Shown in pieces: positions 5,685-7,179 of a DNA stretch of 7,179 bases. The DNA is taken from the NCBI GenBank assembly GCA_025464795.1, contig JAODNB010000033.1:1-7179 (forward strand), in the 5' to 3' direction. The translations under genes were made by a program, and so were the position numbers. Below the pieces are notes generated by a model. It saw only the letters and a program-made list of their open reading frames with translations. It searched no databases and was not told the DNA's origin. This DNA is from Frankiales bacterium. Lineage in GTDB: Bacteria; Actinomycetota; Actinomycetes; Mycobacteriales; SCTD01. Numbering within the stretch: the stretch's first letter is position 1; every line of letters starts with the position of its first letter.

Positions 5685-7175
5685 GTGCCACCATCCGCGG
5701 ACGCGGCCGCGCTGCGCCCCTCTGACCCGGCGCCGCGGCGCCTGGTCGAGGTGCTCGGCTCGGTGCCCGCGCTCACCGTCCAGGGCTCGCTCGAAGACGT
5801 GCTGGTCACCGGGTGCACGCACGACTCCCGGGCAGTGCAGCCCGGCGACCTCTACGCCGCCCTGCCGGGGGCCAACGTCCACGGGGCCGCCTTCGTGACG
5901 CAGGCGGTCGCCGCCGGGGCGGTGGCTGTGCTCACCGACCCGGCCGGTGCGGCGATGGTGCAGGGGGTTCCGGCCCTGGTGACCGAGGACCCCCGATCCG
6001 TGCTCGGGACCGTGGCGTCCTGGGTGCACGGCCACCCGTCGAACCACCTGATGGTCCTGGGGGTGACAGGGACCAACGGCAAGACGACCACAGCCTTCCT
6101 GCTCGAAGCGGGTTTGCGTGCCGCCGGCCACACCACGGGACTGCTCGGCACGGTGCTCACGCGCATCGGCGACGTCGAGGTGAGCAGCGTCCGCACCACC
6201 CCTGAGGCGACCGACCTGCACGCCCTGTTCGCCGTGATGCGAGAGCGGGGCGTCACGGCCGTCGCCATGGAGGTCAGCAGCCACGCGCTGGCGCTCGGCC
6301 GGGTCGACGGCGTTCGCTTCGCCGCCTCCGTGTTCACGAACCTGTCGCAGGACCACCTCGACTTCCACGCCGACATGGAGGACTACTTCGCGGCCAAGGC
6401 GTCGCTGTTCACGGCGGCGCGCTCGGCCCGAGGCCTGGTCAACGTCGATGACCCGTGGGGTCAACGCCTGCTCGAGTCCGCGGAGATCCCGCTGGACGGC
6501 TACGGCACTGCTGGGAGCTGGCAGGCTACGGACGTGGAGCTGCGTGCTTCCGGGAGCAGCTTCACCCTGGTCGGTCCATCGGTCGTGCTGCCGGCGGCGG
6601 TGCAGCTGCCCGGTGCCTTCAACGTCAGCAACGCGGTCGGGGCGCTCGCGTGCCTCGTCAGCTCGGGAGTGCCCGCCGAGGCGGCTGCGCGCGGAGTGGC
6701 GGGGCTCGCCGCCGTTCCAGGCCGCATGGAGCGGGTGGACGCAGGCCAGCCCTTCACGGCCCTCGTCGACTACGCCCACACGCCTGACGCGGTCGCTACC
6801 CTGCTGGCCAGCGTGCGGGCGATCACCTCTGGTCGCGTCATCGTGGTCCTCGGCTGCGGCGGTGACCGTGATCGTGGAAAGCGGCCGCTCATGGGGGCGG
6901 CAGCCGTGGCAGGCGCCGACCTGGCCGTGCTCACGAGTGACAATCCCCGCAGTGAGGACCCGCTCGAGATCCTGCGCCAGATGGGTCAGCCCGACGCGGT
7001 CGTCGAGCCTGACCGGCGAGCGGCGATCACCTACGCCGTAGGGCAAGCAGGGCCGGGCGACACCGTGGTCATCGCGGGCAAGGGCCACGAGCGCGGCCAG
7101 GAGGCCGCTGGGGTCGTGACCGCGTTCGACGACCGCGTGGTGCTCCGAGAAGCCCTGGAAGGAGCCCGCGCATGA
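5685..7175 (+). CDS. murE: UDP-N-acetylmuramoyl-L-alanyl-D-glutamate ligase MurE, probably meso-diaminopimelate-adding
   Basis: MurE is the cytoplasmic ATP-dependent ligase that adds the third stem-peptide residue to UDP-MurNAc-L-Ala-D-Glu. The 496-residue protein has all three Mur-ligase domains. The N-terminal UDP-binding domain includes HDSRAVQPGDLY (46-57). The central ATPase domain has the P-loop GVTGTNGKTTT (126-136), TTPE (171-174), EVSSH (196-200), DHLDFH (223-228) and K238 in FAAKASLF, the usual carbamylated lysine. NVSNAVGA (313-320) and VPGRMERV (344-351) mark the passage to the C-terminal domain, which has DYAHTPDA (362-369), GCGGDRDRGKRP (390-401), SDNPRSEDP (418-426) and AGKGHE (464-469). 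DNPR is the motif of meso-diaminopimelate-specific MurE enzymes, so the substrate is inferred from it. The GTG start gives a full-length N-terminus but lacks a good ribosome binding site. The stop overlaps the next gene as ATGA. Confidence 0.96.
   Translation: MPPSADAAALRPSDPAPRRLVEVLGSVPALTVQGSLEDVLVTGCTHDSRAVQPGDLYAALPGANVHGAAFVTQAVAAGAVAVLTDPAGAAMVQGVPALVTEDPRSVLGTVASWVHGHPSNHLMVLGVTGTNGKTTTAFLLEAGLRAAGHTTGLLGTVLTRIGDVEVSSVRTTPEATDLHALFAVMRERGVTAVAMEVSSHALALGRVDGVRFAASVFTNLSQDHLDFHADMEDYFAAKASLFTAARSARGLVNVDDPWGQRLLESAEIPLDGYGTAGSWQATDVELRASGSSFTLVGPSVVLPAAVQLPGAFNVSNAVGALACLVSSGVPAEAAARGVAGLAAVPGRMERVDAGQPFTALVDYAHTPDAVATLLASVRAITSGRVIVVLGCGGDRDRGKRPLMGAAAVAGADLAVLTSDNPRSEDPLEILRQMGQPDAVVEPDRRAAITYAVGQAGPGDTVVIAGKGHERGQEAAGVVTAFDDRVVLREALEGARA
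7157..7164 (+). promoter_or_regulatory. Ribosome binding site of the next gene (murF)
   Basis: GGAAGGAG lies inside the end of murE, seven bases before the ATG at 7172. It supports that ATG as a real start. Confidence 0.7.
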
Positions 7176-7179
7176 GCGC
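7172..7179 (+). CDS. murF: Start of the next gene, presumably murF (right edge)
   Basis: Only ATGAGCGC is visible. The ATG overlaps the murE stop codon by four bases and is preceded by GGAAGGAG at seven bases. In dcw clusters murE is normally followed by murF, the ligase that adds D-Ala-D-Ala to the UDP-MurNAc-tripeptide. The start is well supported; the identity rests on gene order alone. Confidence 0.6.

Noticed and set aside
5535..7088. 517-codon minus-strand open frame opposite murE
   Set aside because: It lies antisense to a complete MurE. Its composition (Arg/His/Gly-rich) is typical of an antisense shadow in GC-rich DNA.

Overview
The window is high-GC DNA carrying the start of an actinobacterial division and cell wall (dcw) cluster, with a divergently transcribed moxR gene on its left flank. 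The very GC-rich third codon positions, GTG starts, gene order (moxR <- | -> mraZ, rsmH, ftsL-like, ftsI, murE, murF) and Thr/Pro/Lys- and Arg/Pro-rich tails on the divisome proteins all point to a high-GC Gram-positive (Actinomycetota). The genus cannot be read from the sequence. The DNPR motif in MurE suggests meso-diaminopimelate peptidoglycan.

Layout. Bases 1-960 (minus strand) hold all but the C-terminus of a MoxR-type AAA+ ATPase, which runs off the left edge. Bases 961-1427 are a 467-base divergent regulatory region. Its moxR-proximal half has a composite direct repeat (1023-1063) and an imperfect palindrome (1092-1109). Its mraZ-proximal end has a TTGACA/TAATGT promoter overlaid by three TGGRN boxes at exact 10-base spacing plus a fourth at 9 bases, the pattern expected for MraZ autorepression. 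No gene is evident between about 1110 and 1350.

From 1428 to the right edge, all genes are on the plus strand: mraZ (dcw regulator), a 162-base gap with a hairpin, rsmH (16S rRNA m4C methyltransferase), an ftsL-like membrane coiled-coil gene, ftsI/pbpB (septal transpeptidase), murE (UDP-MurNAc-tripeptide synthetase) and the first bases of the next gene, almost certainly murF. Start and stop codons overlap by four bases at rsmH/ftsL, ftsL/ftsI and murE/murF, so these genes are probably translationally coupled. ftsI and murE are separated by 23 bases containing a -10-like TAGCCT positioned for a possible leaderless murE transcript.

Together the genes link control of division (MraZ), ribosome maturation (RsmH), septal peptidoglycan crosslinking (FtsL/FtsI) and cytoplasmic precursor synthesis (MurE, MurF). 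This is a well-known conserved cluster, and I found no evidence of a wholly new system. The points most worth checking are the regulatory repeats, the unusual low-complexity tails either side of the ftsL/ftsI junction, a lone cysteine pair in FtsI, and the candidate leaderless murE start.
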